This document shows positions 8,549 through 17,248 of a stretch of DNA of 64,000 bases, piece by piece. Made by a program: the position numbers and the translations under genes. The stretch's first letter is position 1. Every line of letters begins with the position of its first letter. Origin of the DNA: Finegoldia magna_J (GTDB lineage Bacteria; Bacillota; Clostridia; Tissierellales; Peptoniphilaceae); assembly GCF_002243175.1 (NCBI RefSeq), contig NZ_NDYF01000016.1, forward strand, positions 124,001-188,000, in the 5' to 3' direction. The notes under the pieces are model-generated. The model saw nothing but the letters and a program-made list of their open reading frames with translations. It was not told the DNA's origin and ran no database searches.

Positions 8549-11278
8549 TTATCTGTTTTTACCACAGCAGTTTTTGTATTTCTTACCACTTCCGCATGGA
8601 CATGGATCGTTTCTACCGATTTTCTTACCTTTTACTACTGGTTTGTTGATTTCTTCTTCACCACTTGATGCAGAAGTTTCGTGAGCTACTTGTTTTCTTT
8701 CGATTTCTTCAACTGGTTGAACGTTGAACATTCCTCTAACTGTGTCTTCTTTGATAGAGTGGTTCATATCTTCAAACATTTCGAAACCTTCGTTGTTGTA
8801 AGCTCTTACTGGGTCTTGTTGACCGAATGCTCTTAGACCGATACCTTGACGCAATTGATCCATCGCATCAATGTGATCCATCCATTTTCTATCTACAACC
8901 ATAAGAAGAATTACACGTTCGATTTCTCTGAATTTTTCTTTGCCGATGGCTTCTTCTTTTTCTCCATAAACTTCCAATGCTTTTTGTGTTACATAATCTG
9001 TGAAAGTTTTCTTGTTGTAGCTGTTAAGTCTTGTAAGATCCAATGTTCCTTCTGGAATGAATGTATTCAAGTAAGTCATCAATGCTTCCATTTCCCAATT
9101 TTCTGATTTAGCATCTTGGCAATATGTGTCGATTGCGTTTGCAATGATGTCCTTAATCATAGCTACGATAGATTCGTGCATGTCTTCACCGTCAAGTACT
9201 TTATCCCTTTCAGTATAAATTACTTTACGTTGTGCATTCATAACGTCGTCATATTTCAATACGTTCTTTCTGATACCGAAGTTGTTAGATTCAACCTTTG
9301 TTTGCGCTCTTTCGATCGCTTTTGTGATTGTTCTGAATTCCATTGGTTCGTCTTCTGGGAATTTGCCAGATTCAGCGTATTTTTGGATAGTTTCTCCACC
9401 GAACAATCTCATTAAGTTGTCGCCTAATGATACGAAGAATCTTGATCTACCAGGGTCACCTTGACGACCAGAACGACCACGCAATTGGTTGTCGATACGA
9501 CGTGATTCGTGACGTTCAGTACCGATAATGTATAATCCACCGACTTCAAGAACTTTCTTCTTATCTTCGTCTGTCATTTTTTTGTATTTTTTGTATAATT
9601 CGTTGTAAACATTTCTTGCTGCAACTAATTCTTCGTCTGTGCTTGGCAAGAATGAATCCAAACTTTCGATTACGTATTCTCCGTAACCTTGTTTTTTCAT
9701 GTCGTGTTTTGCTAAGAAATCTGGGTTACCACCTAAAAGAATGTCGGTACCACGGCCGGCCATGTTTGTCGCGATAGTAACTTTGTCAAACATACCTGCT
9801 TGTGCTACGATTTCTGCTTCACGTTCGTGTTGCTTAGCGTTCAATACGTCGTGTTTGATTCCGTTTTTCTTCAACAATTTGGACAATTTTTCTGATACTT
9901 CAATTGAAATAGTACCAACTAGAATTGGTTGTCCAGTTTTGTGAATTTCTTTTATTTCTTCAACGATTGCGTTGAACTTAGCATTTTCGTTGATGTAAAC
10001 TCTGTCTTGTTCGTCAACTCTGGCTACTGGTTTGTTAGTAGGGATTTCAACAACGTCCATCTTGTAGATTTCGTTGAATTCTGCTTCTTCAGTCTTGGCA
10101 GTACCAGTCATACCACTTAATTTGTTGTACATTCTGAAGTAGTTTTGGAATGTAACTGTTGCCAAAGTTTTGGATTCGCTCTTAACTTCAACACCTTCTT
10201 TTGCTTCGATAGCTTGATGAAGACCATCAGAATATCTTCTACCTTCCATGATACGACCAGTAAATTCATCGACGATAAGGATTTCGTCATCCTTTACTAC
10301 ATAATCAATGTCTCTTTTCATTGTATTGTTAGCCTTCAAAGCTTGGTTGATGTGGTGAGCCAATTCCATGTTGTTAGGATCAGACAAGTTTTCTACGCCG
10401 AAATATTCTTCAGCTTTTTTAGTACCAATTTCTGTAAGACTGGCAGTCTTTCTCTTTTCGTCAACCAAGAAATCAACAGTTTCATCCTTGAATTCACGAT
10501 CGAAAATATCTGGCTTGTCTTCTTCTGGATCCATAATACGTCCAGTCAAACCATTAGCAAACATATTTGCTCTCATGTACATATCTGTAGATTCGTCGCC
10601 TTGACCAGAAATAATAAGTGGAGTTCTAGCTTCATCTATTAAGATAGAGTCAACTTCGTCCACGATTGCAAAGTTAAGGCCTCTTTGAACCTTGTCTTTT
10701 TTGTAAATAACCATGTTGTCACGCAAATAATCGAAACCGTATTGGTTATTAGTACCATAAGTAATATCACAAGCGTAGTTTTCACGTCTTTCATCATTGT
10801 CCAAACCATAAACGATAACGCCTACAGTTAATCCCAAAAATTCGTGAACCTTTCCCATCCATTCTTTATCTCTCTTTGCAAGATAATCATTGACAGTAAC
10901 CACGTGAACGCCCTTTCCACTAAGCGCATTCAAATATGCAGGTAAAGTTGCAACCAAAGTCTTACCTTCACCAGTCTTCATTTCTGCAATTCTACCTTGG
11001 TGTAAAACAATACCACCGATTAATTGCACACGATATTGTTTCATACCTAAAACTCTGTAGCTGGCTTCTCTAACTACAGCAAATGCTTCTGGTAAAATAT
11101 CGTCCAAAGTTTCGCCGTTTTTTAATCTTTCCTTGAATTCAACAGTTTTATGCTTTAATTCATCATCTGATAATTGTTGCATAGACTTATCATATGATTC
11201 AATTTTTTTAATAATTGGTTCTATCTTCTTTAGCTCTTTTTTATTAGCTGAGCCAAAAATAGATTCAAATACTCCCAT
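8549..11278 (-). CDS. secA: Preprotein translocase ATPase SecA
   Basis: A 909-residue motor that drives proteins through SecYEG. It shows the Walker A EMKTGEGKT (about 100), DEVDSILIDEARTPLIISG (about 207), SGMTGTAKTEE, AGRGTDI and the RGRSGRQGDPG helicase motif. The zinc-binding C-tail reads CPCGSGKKYKNCC. Length and domains match full-length SecA1. The start ATG lies behind AAGGAG. The large secreted surface proteins at 32.8-47.1 kb are expected clients, though an accessory SecA elsewhere cannot be ruled out. Confidence 0.98.
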   Translation of the reverse strand: MGVFESIFGSANKKELKKIEPIIKKIESYDKSMQQLSDDELKHKTVEFKERLKNGETLDDILPEAFAVVREASYRVLGMKQYRVQLIGGIVLHQGRIAEMKTGEGKTLVATLPAYLNALSGKGVHVVTVNDYLAKRDKEWMGKVHEFLGLTVGVIVYGLDNDERRENYACDITYGTNNQYGFDYLRDNMVIYKKDKVQRGLNFAIVDEVDSILIDEARTPLIISGQGDESTDMYMRANMFANGLTGRIMDPEEDKPDIFDREFKDETVDFLVDEKRKTASLTEIGTKKAEEYFGVENLSDPNNMELAHHINQALKANNTMKRDIDYVVKDDEILIVDEFTGRIMEGRRYSDGLHQAIEAKEGVEVKSESKTLATVTFQNYFRMYNKLSGMTGTAKTEEAEFNEIYKMDVVEIPTNKPVARVDEQDRVYINENAKFNAIVEEIKEIHKTGQPILVGTISIEVSEKLSKLLKKNGIKHDVLNAKQHEREAEIVAQAGMFDKVTIATNMAGRGTDILLGGNPDFLAKHDMKKQGYGEYVIESLDSFLPSTDEELVAARNVYNELYKKYKKMTDEDKKKVLEVGGLYIIGTERHESRRIDNQLRGRSGRQGDPGRSRFFVSLGDNLMRLFGGETIQKYAESGKFPEDEPMEFRTITKAIERAQTKVESNNFGIRKNVLKYDDVMNAQRKVIYTERDKVLDGEDMHESIVAMIKDIIANAIDTYCQDAKSENWEMEALMTYLNTFIPEGTLDLTRLNSYNKKTFTDYVTQKALEVYGEKEEAIGKEKFREIERVILLMVVDRKWMDHIDAMDQLRQGIGLRAFGQQDPVRAYNNEGFEMFEDMNHSIKEDTVRGMFNVQPVEEIERKQVAHETSASSGEEEINKPVVKGKKIGRNDPCPCGSGKKYKNCCGKNR

Positions 11279-11518
11279 ATAAATCTCCTTACTTTAATAT
11301 CTATAAATACTACCTTTTATTTTAACATTAAAACACATCATTTACAACAAAAACATCAACATTTAAAGGAAATCACTCATAAAATTTTCAAATAAATTAC
11401 AGAGCATATAATTTTAGGTAAAATTCGCCCCCACTCCCCGTTTAAGTTAAAATGCACTCCGCAATCATCGGAAAATTTAAAGCAAACGATCGAGCTGAAT
11501 ATCCTCAATTTGTGTAAA

Positions 11519-11693
11519 CAGTCAAGCCTTTTGCTAAGAATATAATACGGAGAAAATTTTCTTGATTTCAAATCGAAAAAATCCGCCAGAAATCGCACCG
11601 CTTGAGCGTAAGCGAGCTTGCGATTTCAGGATTTTGAGATTTAGAAATCACAAATTTTCGTAGTCCAGATATTCGTGCAAAATGCTTGAACTG
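11519..11693 (+). repeat. Intergenic hairpin element, copy 2
   Basis: The ends are CAGTCAAGC and GCTTGAACTG. The internal hairpin has outer arms AAAATCC (11578-11584) and GGATTTT (11629-11635), with inner GAAATCGCA pairing TGCGATTTC. The TTTTGCTAAGAATAT lead and AGATATTCGTGCAAAA tail match the family. A decayed partial copy follows (about 11700-11810), ending in AAATATTCGTGCAAAATGC. Nothing else was recognised between secA and the RelB promoter. Confidence 0.8.
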
Positions 11694-11834
11694 TGATTTT
11701 TCGCGAATAAGATCATTAAATTTTCACCAAGATATTCTGCGAGATGTTTGCCGTAGCTTAAATATTCGTGCAAAATGCTTGATCTGTGTTGTGTCTGAAT
11801 AAGATTATTAAGTTGGAAATATATATTATTTGTA

Positions 11835-11872
11835 TTGCTGTTGTACGCACATTTTGATATAATAATATTATA
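11835..11872 (+). promoter_or_regulatory. Promoter and likely operator of the relB-relE pair
   Basis: TTGCTG (11835-11840), a 17-base spacer and TATAAT (11858-11863) form a promoter. The -10 box lies inside a perfect 15-base palindrome, TATAATA-A-TATTATA (11858-11872), a natural place for autorepression by the antitoxin. Confidence 0.7.
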
Positions 11873-11898
11873 AAAATATCAGAAAGGTGGTGCTTTAT

Positions 11899-12207
11899 AT
11901 GGCAGCAAAATCAGCAAATCTTTATGCTCGTATTGAACCGGAGGTAAAAGAAAAGGCAGAAAGTATTTTATCTGCACTTGGTATTCCTGCATCCAGTGCT
12001 ATTAATATGTTTTATAAACAGATAATTCTTCAGAAAGGACTTCCTTTTGAAGTGAAACTGCCATCTTCTCGCCCTGTAGATATGTCCTTTTTATCAGAAA
12101 CAGAACTGAACGAAGAGCTTGAGAAAGGATATGCGGATATCAAAGCAGGAAGAGCAAGAGAAGCAAGCGCAGTTTTTGCAGACATCCGTAAGGATTATAA
12201 CCTATGA
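11899..12207 (+). CDS. RelB/DinJ family antitoxin
   Basis: About 102 residues. The N-terminus NLYARIEPEVKEKAESILSALGIPASSAINMFYKQI is the ribbon-helix-helix DNA-binding and dimerisation domain of DinJ/RelB antitoxins; the C-terminal half (ELNEELEKGYADIKAGR) would wrap the toxin. The ATG at 11899 is chosen because GGTGGTG lies just upstream; upstream in-frame GTG codons are part of that site. It overlaps the toxin start by 4 bp (ATGA). Base composition and codon choice look less AT-rich than the neighbours, which suggests transfer. Confidence 0.88.
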   Translation: MAAKSANLYARIEPEVKEKAESILSALGIPASSAINMFYKQIILQKGLPFEVKLPSSRPVDMSFLSETELNEELEKGYADIKAGRAREASAVFADIRKDYNL

Positions 12208-12539
12208 TTTATGAAATCAAAATCACTTACCAAGCTGATAATGGTATTCGTAATATATATGAATATATTGCCTACGAATTGCAGTCACCTGAGAATGCCA
12301 ATGGTCAGCTGGACAGAATTGAAAAGTGTATTATGAGTCTTTACGATATGCCAGAGCGCCATCGTTTTTATGATAGCGAACCGTGGAAAAGTCGTGGACT
12401 TCATATTGTTCCGGTAGATAATTATTGCATTCTATATATTGTAGATAATGATGATACAACAGTTTCCATCATGCGAGTGATGTATTTAGGTCGTGATATT
12501 GATGTTCAACTTAACAAATACACGAAATACGAGAAGTAG
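12204..12539 (+). CDS. RelE/ParE superfamily toxin
   Basis: A 111-residue protein with the compact RelE/ParE fold signature: an N-terminal strand and helix (IYEIKITYQADNGIRNIYEYIAYEL), a central MPERHRFYD turn, then strands HIVPVDNYCILYIVDN and VSIMRVMYLGRDI. The Arg-Val-(x)-Tyr near the C-terminus is common in this superfamily. The target could be mRNA (RelE) or gyrase (ParE), and the sequence alone does not decide. It is translationally coupled to the RelB-like antitoxin and closed by the terminator at 12718. Confidence 0.85.
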   Translation: MIYEIKITYQADNGIRNIYEYIAYELQSPENANGQLDRIEKCIMSLYDMPERHRFYDSEPWKSRGLHIVPVDNYCILYIVDNDDTTVSIMRVMYLGRDIDVQLNKYTKYEK

Positions 12540-12717
12540 AGCAAAGTGGAATTTATGAGGTTGATGTAATGATTAGAAATTGCATTAACCGTTGTTTATA
12601 ATATTTTCAAAATTTCTTGTTTCATTCTTAACTTTCTTTTTTTCTTACACATACTCCCGTACCATAGAAGATACGTCATGCCAATTGAAAGCTGTCATTA
12701 TATAATTAATCAAATTA

Positions 12718-12751
12718 AAAAGGCTAAGAGCATCTCTGCTCTTAGCCTTTT
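12718..12751. terminator. Bidirectional terminator between relE and transaldolase genes
   Basis: A 15-bp perfect stem (AAAAGGCTAAGAGCA with TGCTCTTAGCCTTTT) around a TCTC loop, with A and T runs on both flanks, between convergent genes. Nothing else was recognised in 12540-12827. Confidence 0.92.
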
Positions 12752-12827
12752 AACTTGCCACCTAAAGACTGTCTAATTTAGTTTTAAATTCCTAATTCAA
12801 CGAGCCTTTTGTAAGCCCTTGTATTTA

Positions 12828-13538
12828 TTAAAGGATTGAAAATCCTAATTCTTTTGAGTCTTTGCAGAATGTTTTCACTGTGTCTAGTGAGTATTCGTTT
12901 AAGTCTTTTCCCATCAATGAAAGTTTCTTGATGATTGCAGGAGTGCATGTGATGATGTCTACTCCCAATTCATTTGCTTGGTAAATGTTGAACACTTCTC
13001 TTGGAGATGCCCATAACAATTCGCAACCTTTTTTAGTTTTGCAAATTTCCAAAGCTTCTTTCATGACTGGCATTGGATCAACGCCAGTGTCTGCAATTCT
13101 TCCAGCAAATACTGAAACAATGCTTGGAACATTTTCAGTCAAGTTGTCTACAACTTCTCTTACTTGATCCACTGTGAAGATTGCTGTTACGTTAAGTTTG
13201 ATTCCTTTTGAACTAAGTTTTTTCAATAATGGAGCTGTTGATGTTCCATCGCTTGTAGTTACAGGAATTTTGACGTAAACATTGTCGCCTAGTGAAGAGA
13301 TTTTATCTGCTTCTTTTTCCATTGTTTCCAAATCATCTGCGAATACTTCAAATGATACTGGATATTCTGTGATTTCTTCTAGAACTTTCTTGGCAAATTC
13401 AACGTAATCAGTGATTCCAGCTTTTTTCATCAATGATGGATTAGTTGTGAATCCTGTTACTTTTTTTGATGCCAATGATTCTAGCATATCTTCTAATACT
13501 GCACCGTCTGAGTAAATTTTTGTGTTAATTTTATTCAT
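12828..13538 (-). CDS. Transaldolase / fructose-6-phosphate aldolase family protein
   Basis: A 236-residue TIM-barrel aldolase. FTTNPSLMKKAG is the substrate-phosphate side of the transaldolase family; YVKIPVT holds the Schiff-base lysine; VSVFAGRIADTG and LLWASPREVFNIYQA follow in family order. The short length fits the TalC/FSA subfamily. It is the last gene after PTS IIA-IIB-IIC on the minus strand, 27 bp behind IIC, so it may process the phosphorylated sugar or link it to pentose phosphates. True transaldolase versus F6P aldolase activity cannot be told here. Confidence 0.87.
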   Translation of the reverse strand: MNKINTKIYSDGAVLEDMLESLASKKVTGFTTNPSLMKKAGITDYVEFAKKVLEEITEYPVSFEVFADDLETMEKEADKISSLGDNVYVKIPVTTSDGTSTAPLLKKLSSKGIKLNVTAIFTVDQVREVVDNLTENVPSIVSVFAGRIADTGVDPMPVMKEALEICKTKKGCELLWASPREVFNIYQANELGVDIITCTPAIIKKLSLMGKDLNEYSLDTVKTFCKDSKELGFSIL

Positions 13539-13565
13539 TTCAACCTCTTTCTTGTGTAGTTCAAA

Positions 13566-14924
13566 TTATTGTTCGTTGTTGATTGCTGTGTCTTTCTTAG
13601 TGATTATTGAAGGAGCAATTAAAACTACTGCTAAAACAGCGATAATAATGTAAACTCCGACATTTCCCATAGCGTTACCGATTTTTCCTAATAAAATTCC
13701 CAAAACTCCGAAGTCAAAATCTCCGAATGTTGTATTGTTAAATCCTAATTGTCCCAAAACTGGAAGCAAGAATGCTGGAAGGAATGCTAAGAATAATCCG
13801 TTGATGAATGAACCTACCATAGCTCCTCTTCTACCACCAGTTGCGTTACCGTAAATACCAGCAGTTGCACCGCAGAAGAAGTGAGGAACAAGTCCAGGAA
13901 TGATTAATACTCCACCTATAGCTCCCAAAATAAACATACCGATTAATCCACCGACAAAACTACATGCAAATCCTAAAATAACTGCCGTTGGTGCGTATGG
14001 GAAAAATACTGCACAGTCAACTGCAGGAACAGAGTTTGGAATTAATTTCGTAGCGATACCTTCGAATGCAGGAATCAAGTCTGCCAAAATCATTCTAACA
14101 CCGGCATACACGATTGCTACACCAACTGCAAAGTTTAACGCAGAGATGATTGCAAACAAATATGGGTTTTGTCCGTTAGACATTTTTCCAACGAAATCTG
14201 GACCAGCTTTGATACTTGCGATTAGATAGAACACTATCATTGTCAACGCTGTTGAAATTGTTGTGTTTCTCAAGAAACCCCATTTTTCTGGAATTTCGAT
14301 ATCTTCAGTTGATTTGGAATCTTTTCCAACTAATGAACCGATGAACGCCGACAAATAATATCCCAATGAGCCAAAGTGACCAAGAGCTATCTCATCTCCA
14401 TCAGTAGCCTTCAAAGTGTATTTTTGTCCGATTGCTGGAGAGATTGAACTCCAAGCTCCTAATATAAATCCACCAGCCAATACCAAAGCGACGCCCTTAA
14501 ATCCGATTGCACCTAAAGTTGCTGACAATAGACAAGCCATGAAGAAGCTGTGATGACCAGTTAAGAAAATATATTTGTATCTTGTAAATCTTGCTATTAA
14601 TAAGTTAAAAATAAGTCCTACTAACAAAATTGACATTGTTTCTACGCCCAAAACTTTTTGCGCAACAGATGTGATAGCTTCGTTATTAGGAACAACACCT
14701 GTGATGTTGAATCCGTGTTGAATCATTTGACTCAATGGATCCAAGTTAGTCGTGATGACATTTGCACCTGCAGCCAACATTAAATATCCTAAGATTGGAC
14801 CTAATGTACCAGTCATTACCTTGTGAGCTGGTTTTTTAAGAGCGATAAGACCTACCATCGCGATAAGACCCATCAAAAACGCAGGTTCAGATAAAATATC
14901 CTTTAATACGTTTAAAAATCCCAT
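13566..14924 (-). CDS. ulaA: PTS ascorbate-family transporter subunit IIC
   Basis: A 452-residue polytopic membrane protein with the features of UlaA/SgaT: ILGYLMLAAGANVI, the FLTGHHSFFMACLL stretch, and PHFFCGATAGIYGNATGGRRGA near residue 350. It forms the translocation channel for the sugar that IIB phosphorylates. The ATG follows AGGAGG. The true substrate could be ascorbate or another acidic sugar or polyol, because no UlaD/E/F or UlaG-type genes accompany it. The operon order is IIA-IIB-IIC-transaldolase. Confidence 0.9.
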   Translation of the reverse strand: MGFLNVLKDILSEPAFLMGLIAMVGLIALKKPAHKVMTGTLGPILGYLMLAAGANVITTNLDPLSQMIQHGFNITGVVPNNEAITSVAQKVLGVETMSILLVGLIFNLLIARFTRYKYIFLTGHHSFFMACLLSATLGAIGFKGVALVLAGGFILGAWSSISPAIGQKYTLKATDGDEIALGHFGSLGYYLSAFIGSLVGKDSKSTEDIEIPEKWGFLRNTTISTALTMIVFYLIASIKAGPDFVGKMSNGQNPYLFAIISALNFAVGVAIVYAGVRMILADLIPAFEGIATKLIPNSVPAVDCAVFFPYAPTAVILGFACSFVGGLIGMFILGAIGGVLIIPGLVPHFFCGATAGIYGNATGGRRGAMVGSFINGLFLAFLPAFLLPVLGQLGFNNTTFGDFDFGVLGILLGKIGNAMGNVGVYIIIAVLAVVLIAPSIITKKDTAINNEQ

Positions 14925-14948
14925 AAATTCCTCCTAAATTTTTAAATT

Positions 14949-15224
14949 TTATTTGAATTCTTCTAATACAGGAACCAAATCTTCTTCGATTTTTTTCTTG
15001 TTAGTGTAGCTTTTAACGATAGCTACTTTTTGATCATCTGAGAAAATTGATTTGAATTCCTTAACAGTTACGAAAAGATCAGCGCCTTTTCCTACAGCTG
15101 CGTTAGAATCACAAGATTCAACGTTCGCTTCAATTCCCATTTCCTTGCAAATAGTTTCAACCTTCATTTTCAAAAGAAGACTACTTCCAATTCCATTACC
15201 ACATACAGTAACAATATTAATCAT
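14949..15224 (-). CDS. ulaB: PTS ascorbate-family subunit IIB
   Basis: A 91-residue cytoplasmic phosphocarrier. VTVCGNGIGSSLLLKMKVE gives the phosphorylated Cys in the CGNGxGSS loop typical of the lactose/ascorbate IIB fold. It starts at an ATG behind GGAGGG and overlaps the end of IIA by 8 bp, so it is translationally coupled. Confidence 0.92.
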   Translation of the reverse strand: MINIVTVCGNGIGSSLLLKMKVETICKEMGIEANVESCDSNAAVGKGADLFVTVKEFKSIFSDDQKVAIVKSYTNKKKIEEDLVPVLEEFK

Positions 15225-15687
15225 TATTTCCCTCCTCTAATTTTTTGTTAATAATATCCAACATTTCGTCCTCAGATTTTGCGTCGATAAGCTCATCTGT
15301 GATTTCGTCCGAATCCAAAAGCACTGCCAATTGTTGAAGTGCTACAATGTGTGATGAAGAATCCACCGCTGCCAAACAGAACAAAATTCTTACCCAGTTG
15401 TCCTCATCCTCTTCCTCGTTTCTAAAATTCACAGGCTCATTTAATTTTGTCAAACTAATCGCCATTTTGTCTACATTGCCGTTTGGTCTTGCATGAGGAA
15501 CTGCAACATTCGGAGCAAGTACAATGTAAGGTCCAGCATCCTCAACGCTTTTTATCATGTCAGCAACATATTGTTCGTTAATGTAACCATTGTCCAACAA
15601 ACTTTTTGCCGCAATTCTGATTGCATCCTCCCAATCATTTGCATAATCTTCAATTCTTATCAATTCTTTTTTTATTAAATCGCTCAA
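15217..15687 (-). CDS. ulaC: PTS mannitol/ascorbate-family subunit IIA
   Basis: A 156-residue EIIA of the mannitol/fructose fold. The active-site His lies in NVAVPHARP (about residue 65) and takes the phosphate from HPr. An acidic loop NEEEDEDNW lies mid-domain. The best start is TTG at 15687, six bases behind GAGGTG. It is the first gene of the IIA-IIB-IIC-transaldolase operon and lies directly behind the palindromic operator at 15715. Confidence 0.9.
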   Translation of the reverse strand: MSDLIKKELIRIEDYANDWEDAIRIAAKSLLDNGYINEQYVADMIKSVEDAGPYIVLAPNVAVPHARPNGNVDKMAISLTKLNEPVNFRNEEEDEDNWVRILFCLAAVDSSSHIVALQQLAVLLDSDEITDELIDAKSEDEMLDIINKKLEEGNND

Positions 15688-15714
15688 ACTATCACCTCTC
15701 TACAAAAAAATATT

Positions 15715-15737
15715 GGTTAACAAAAGTATTGTTAACC
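15715..15737 (-). promoter_or_regulatory. Palindromic operator candidate ahead of the PTS operon
   Basis: The inverted repeat GGTTAAC-N9-GTTAACC lies 28 bases upstream of the IIA start. Size and position fit a repressor or antiterminator-type regulator of the sugar operon. No cognate regulator gene lies nearby. Confidence 0.6.
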
Positions 15738-15794
15738 TTATTTTACCATATTTTCACATCGGAACATATAAGCACTTCAAAAAATTTTGCCAAT

Positions 15795-16751
15795 TTAAAG
15801 GAATAAACTGCCAATCGAAATTATCACCGGCAAAGTCACCACTGAAAATATCGTCGATAAACACAAAGCCCTAGAAGGAAAATCCGTAGATTTGTCAAAC
15901 ATCAAACAGAAAAGCACACTCACTCCTGCAATCGGAGCTGACGCCATCGCCAACGTTGCAATCTTTGCATCTGTTTTCATCGGAATAACGAACAAAATCG
16001 CGATATAAATCAACGGAAACAAAATATTTCTGATAAAAGAAACTTCCCACGCCATTTTATCCCTATGAAAAGGCTCAGTAATACTCACGAAATTTGCACC
16101 GATAATTATCATGCTAAGAGGAGTATTCATACTAGCCAAATAAAAAACGGGTTTTGTCACAACATTCGGCATTTTATAAATAACACCGAAGAAGAACAAA
16201 ACAAATCCCAAAACAGAAGAAATAATACAAGGATTTTTCACAACTTTGTTCCATTGAATCTTGCCATTTCCATTCATCTCGTACAGACCAATTCCATGAC
16301 TCCACAACAAAATATTGAACACTGCCAAATAAGGAATTGCAAAAAAAGTACCATCAGCACCAAACAATGCTTCAATCAAAGGAATCCCCATGAAACCACA
16401 ATTGCTGTATACAGATGCGAATTTGTATGTACTTAAGTTTTCGTTTTTGGAAAATCTATCAAATTTGAATAAAAAATGAGAAATCAAAATAGATGAACCC
16501 ATCAAAACCACCGCAGCAAAGGCAGTCATTGTAAAATTGTTCAAAAGCACTGGCGTAACGGGTCTATTAAACGCGTTGATAATAACACTTGAACCCACAA
16601 CATACATTACAAACCCAGTCATCTCTCTGATAGTTTCTCTACTGAAAAACCCCGTTTTCGCAAAAATGTAGCCCATCGACATGAACACAAACATAATCAA
16701 AATCTGCTGCAACGTAACTAAAAAAATAAAAAACCACTCCTTAATACTCAA
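15795..16751 (-). CDS. AEC-family (auxin efflux carrier-like) permease
   Basis: A protein of about 318 residues with roughly ten membrane helices in the AEC layout: an N-terminal MGYIFAKTGFFSRETIREMTGFVMYV and a C-terminal ASAPIAGVSVLFCLMF. Bacterial AEC members move small organic anions such as malate. The start is uncertain: the first in-frame TTG (16751) has no site and lies at the expected transcript start of a TATAAT box (16759-16764), while AAGGAG at 16737-16742 would favour a rare ATT (16727) or the TTG at 16712. A second AEC-like gene lies at 48179. Confidence 0.8.
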   Translation of the reverse strand: MSIKEWFFIFLVTLQQILIMFVFMSMGYIFAKTGFFSRETIREMTGFVMYVVGSSVIINAFNRPVTPVLLNNFTMTAFAAVVLMGSSILISHFLFKFDRFSKNENLSTYKFASVYSNCGFMGIPLIEALFGADGTFFAIPYLAVFNILLWSHGIGLYEMNGNGKIQWNKVVKNPCIISSVLGFVLFFFGVIYKMPNVVTKPVFYLASMNTPLSMIIIGANFVSITEPFHRDKMAWEVSFIRNILFPLIYIAILFVIPMKTDAKIATLAMASAPIAGVSVLFCLMFDKSTDFPSRALCLSTIFSVVTLPVIISIGSLFL

Positions 16752-16855
16752 TTATTTTATTATACCATCATTGTGAAAATTTTCTAGTAGTAGTTTAGGG
16801 AGTTTATGCGTGAAATGAGGGATTGATTGTAGTAGGTAGTTTCATAAAAAAAGAA

Positions 16856-17115
16856 AGCAGAAAACCAGTTTGCACGAATATCTAGACTACGAACGAATAA
16901 AACCACAAAAACTCGTAAATCGCTCATCTGTCTACAAAAATTGATAAATTCTAATCTCGAAATCCTAAAATTTGAAGCACGCTTCGCTTACGCGGTCAAA
17001 TTTTGGACGGATTTCTTCGATTGAATTTAAAACAATTTTTTTCGAATGATTCGCTCCTTTACGATGTTTTTTGTTTTGTAATATCAAATTTCTTGTAAAG
17101 ATTAGTTTTCTGCTT
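16856..17115 (-). repeat. Intergenic hairpin element, copy 3 (inverted orientation)
   Basis: The left end AAGCAGAAAACCAG (16856) mirrors TAGTTTTCTGCTT near 17115. The hairpin arms are GAAATCC (16959-16965) and GGATTTC (17009-17015), with inner TTTGA pairing TCAAA. It lies in the opposite direction to the other copies. An extra module at 16888-16935 (ACTCGTAAATCGCTCATCTG region) matches 23461-23510. The rest of 16752-17248 shows no gene. Confidence 0.78.
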
Positions 17116-17248
17116 TTGTTTTCTGAAGTCACCTCTTACTACACACCCCTGCTCCGATCAAAAAAACAACATCACTCATGAAAAAATCCATCGCATAAAT
17201 CTTTAAATAAAATTTAATGCAATGGATTGCTGTGTTGTTAATTATTTA

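Noticed and set aside
11377..11598. Open frame of 73 codons on the minus strand between secA and the RelB/RelE pair
   Set aside because: It runs partly into hairpin element copy 2, has no ribosome site and encodes no recognisable protein. It is probably a chance frame.
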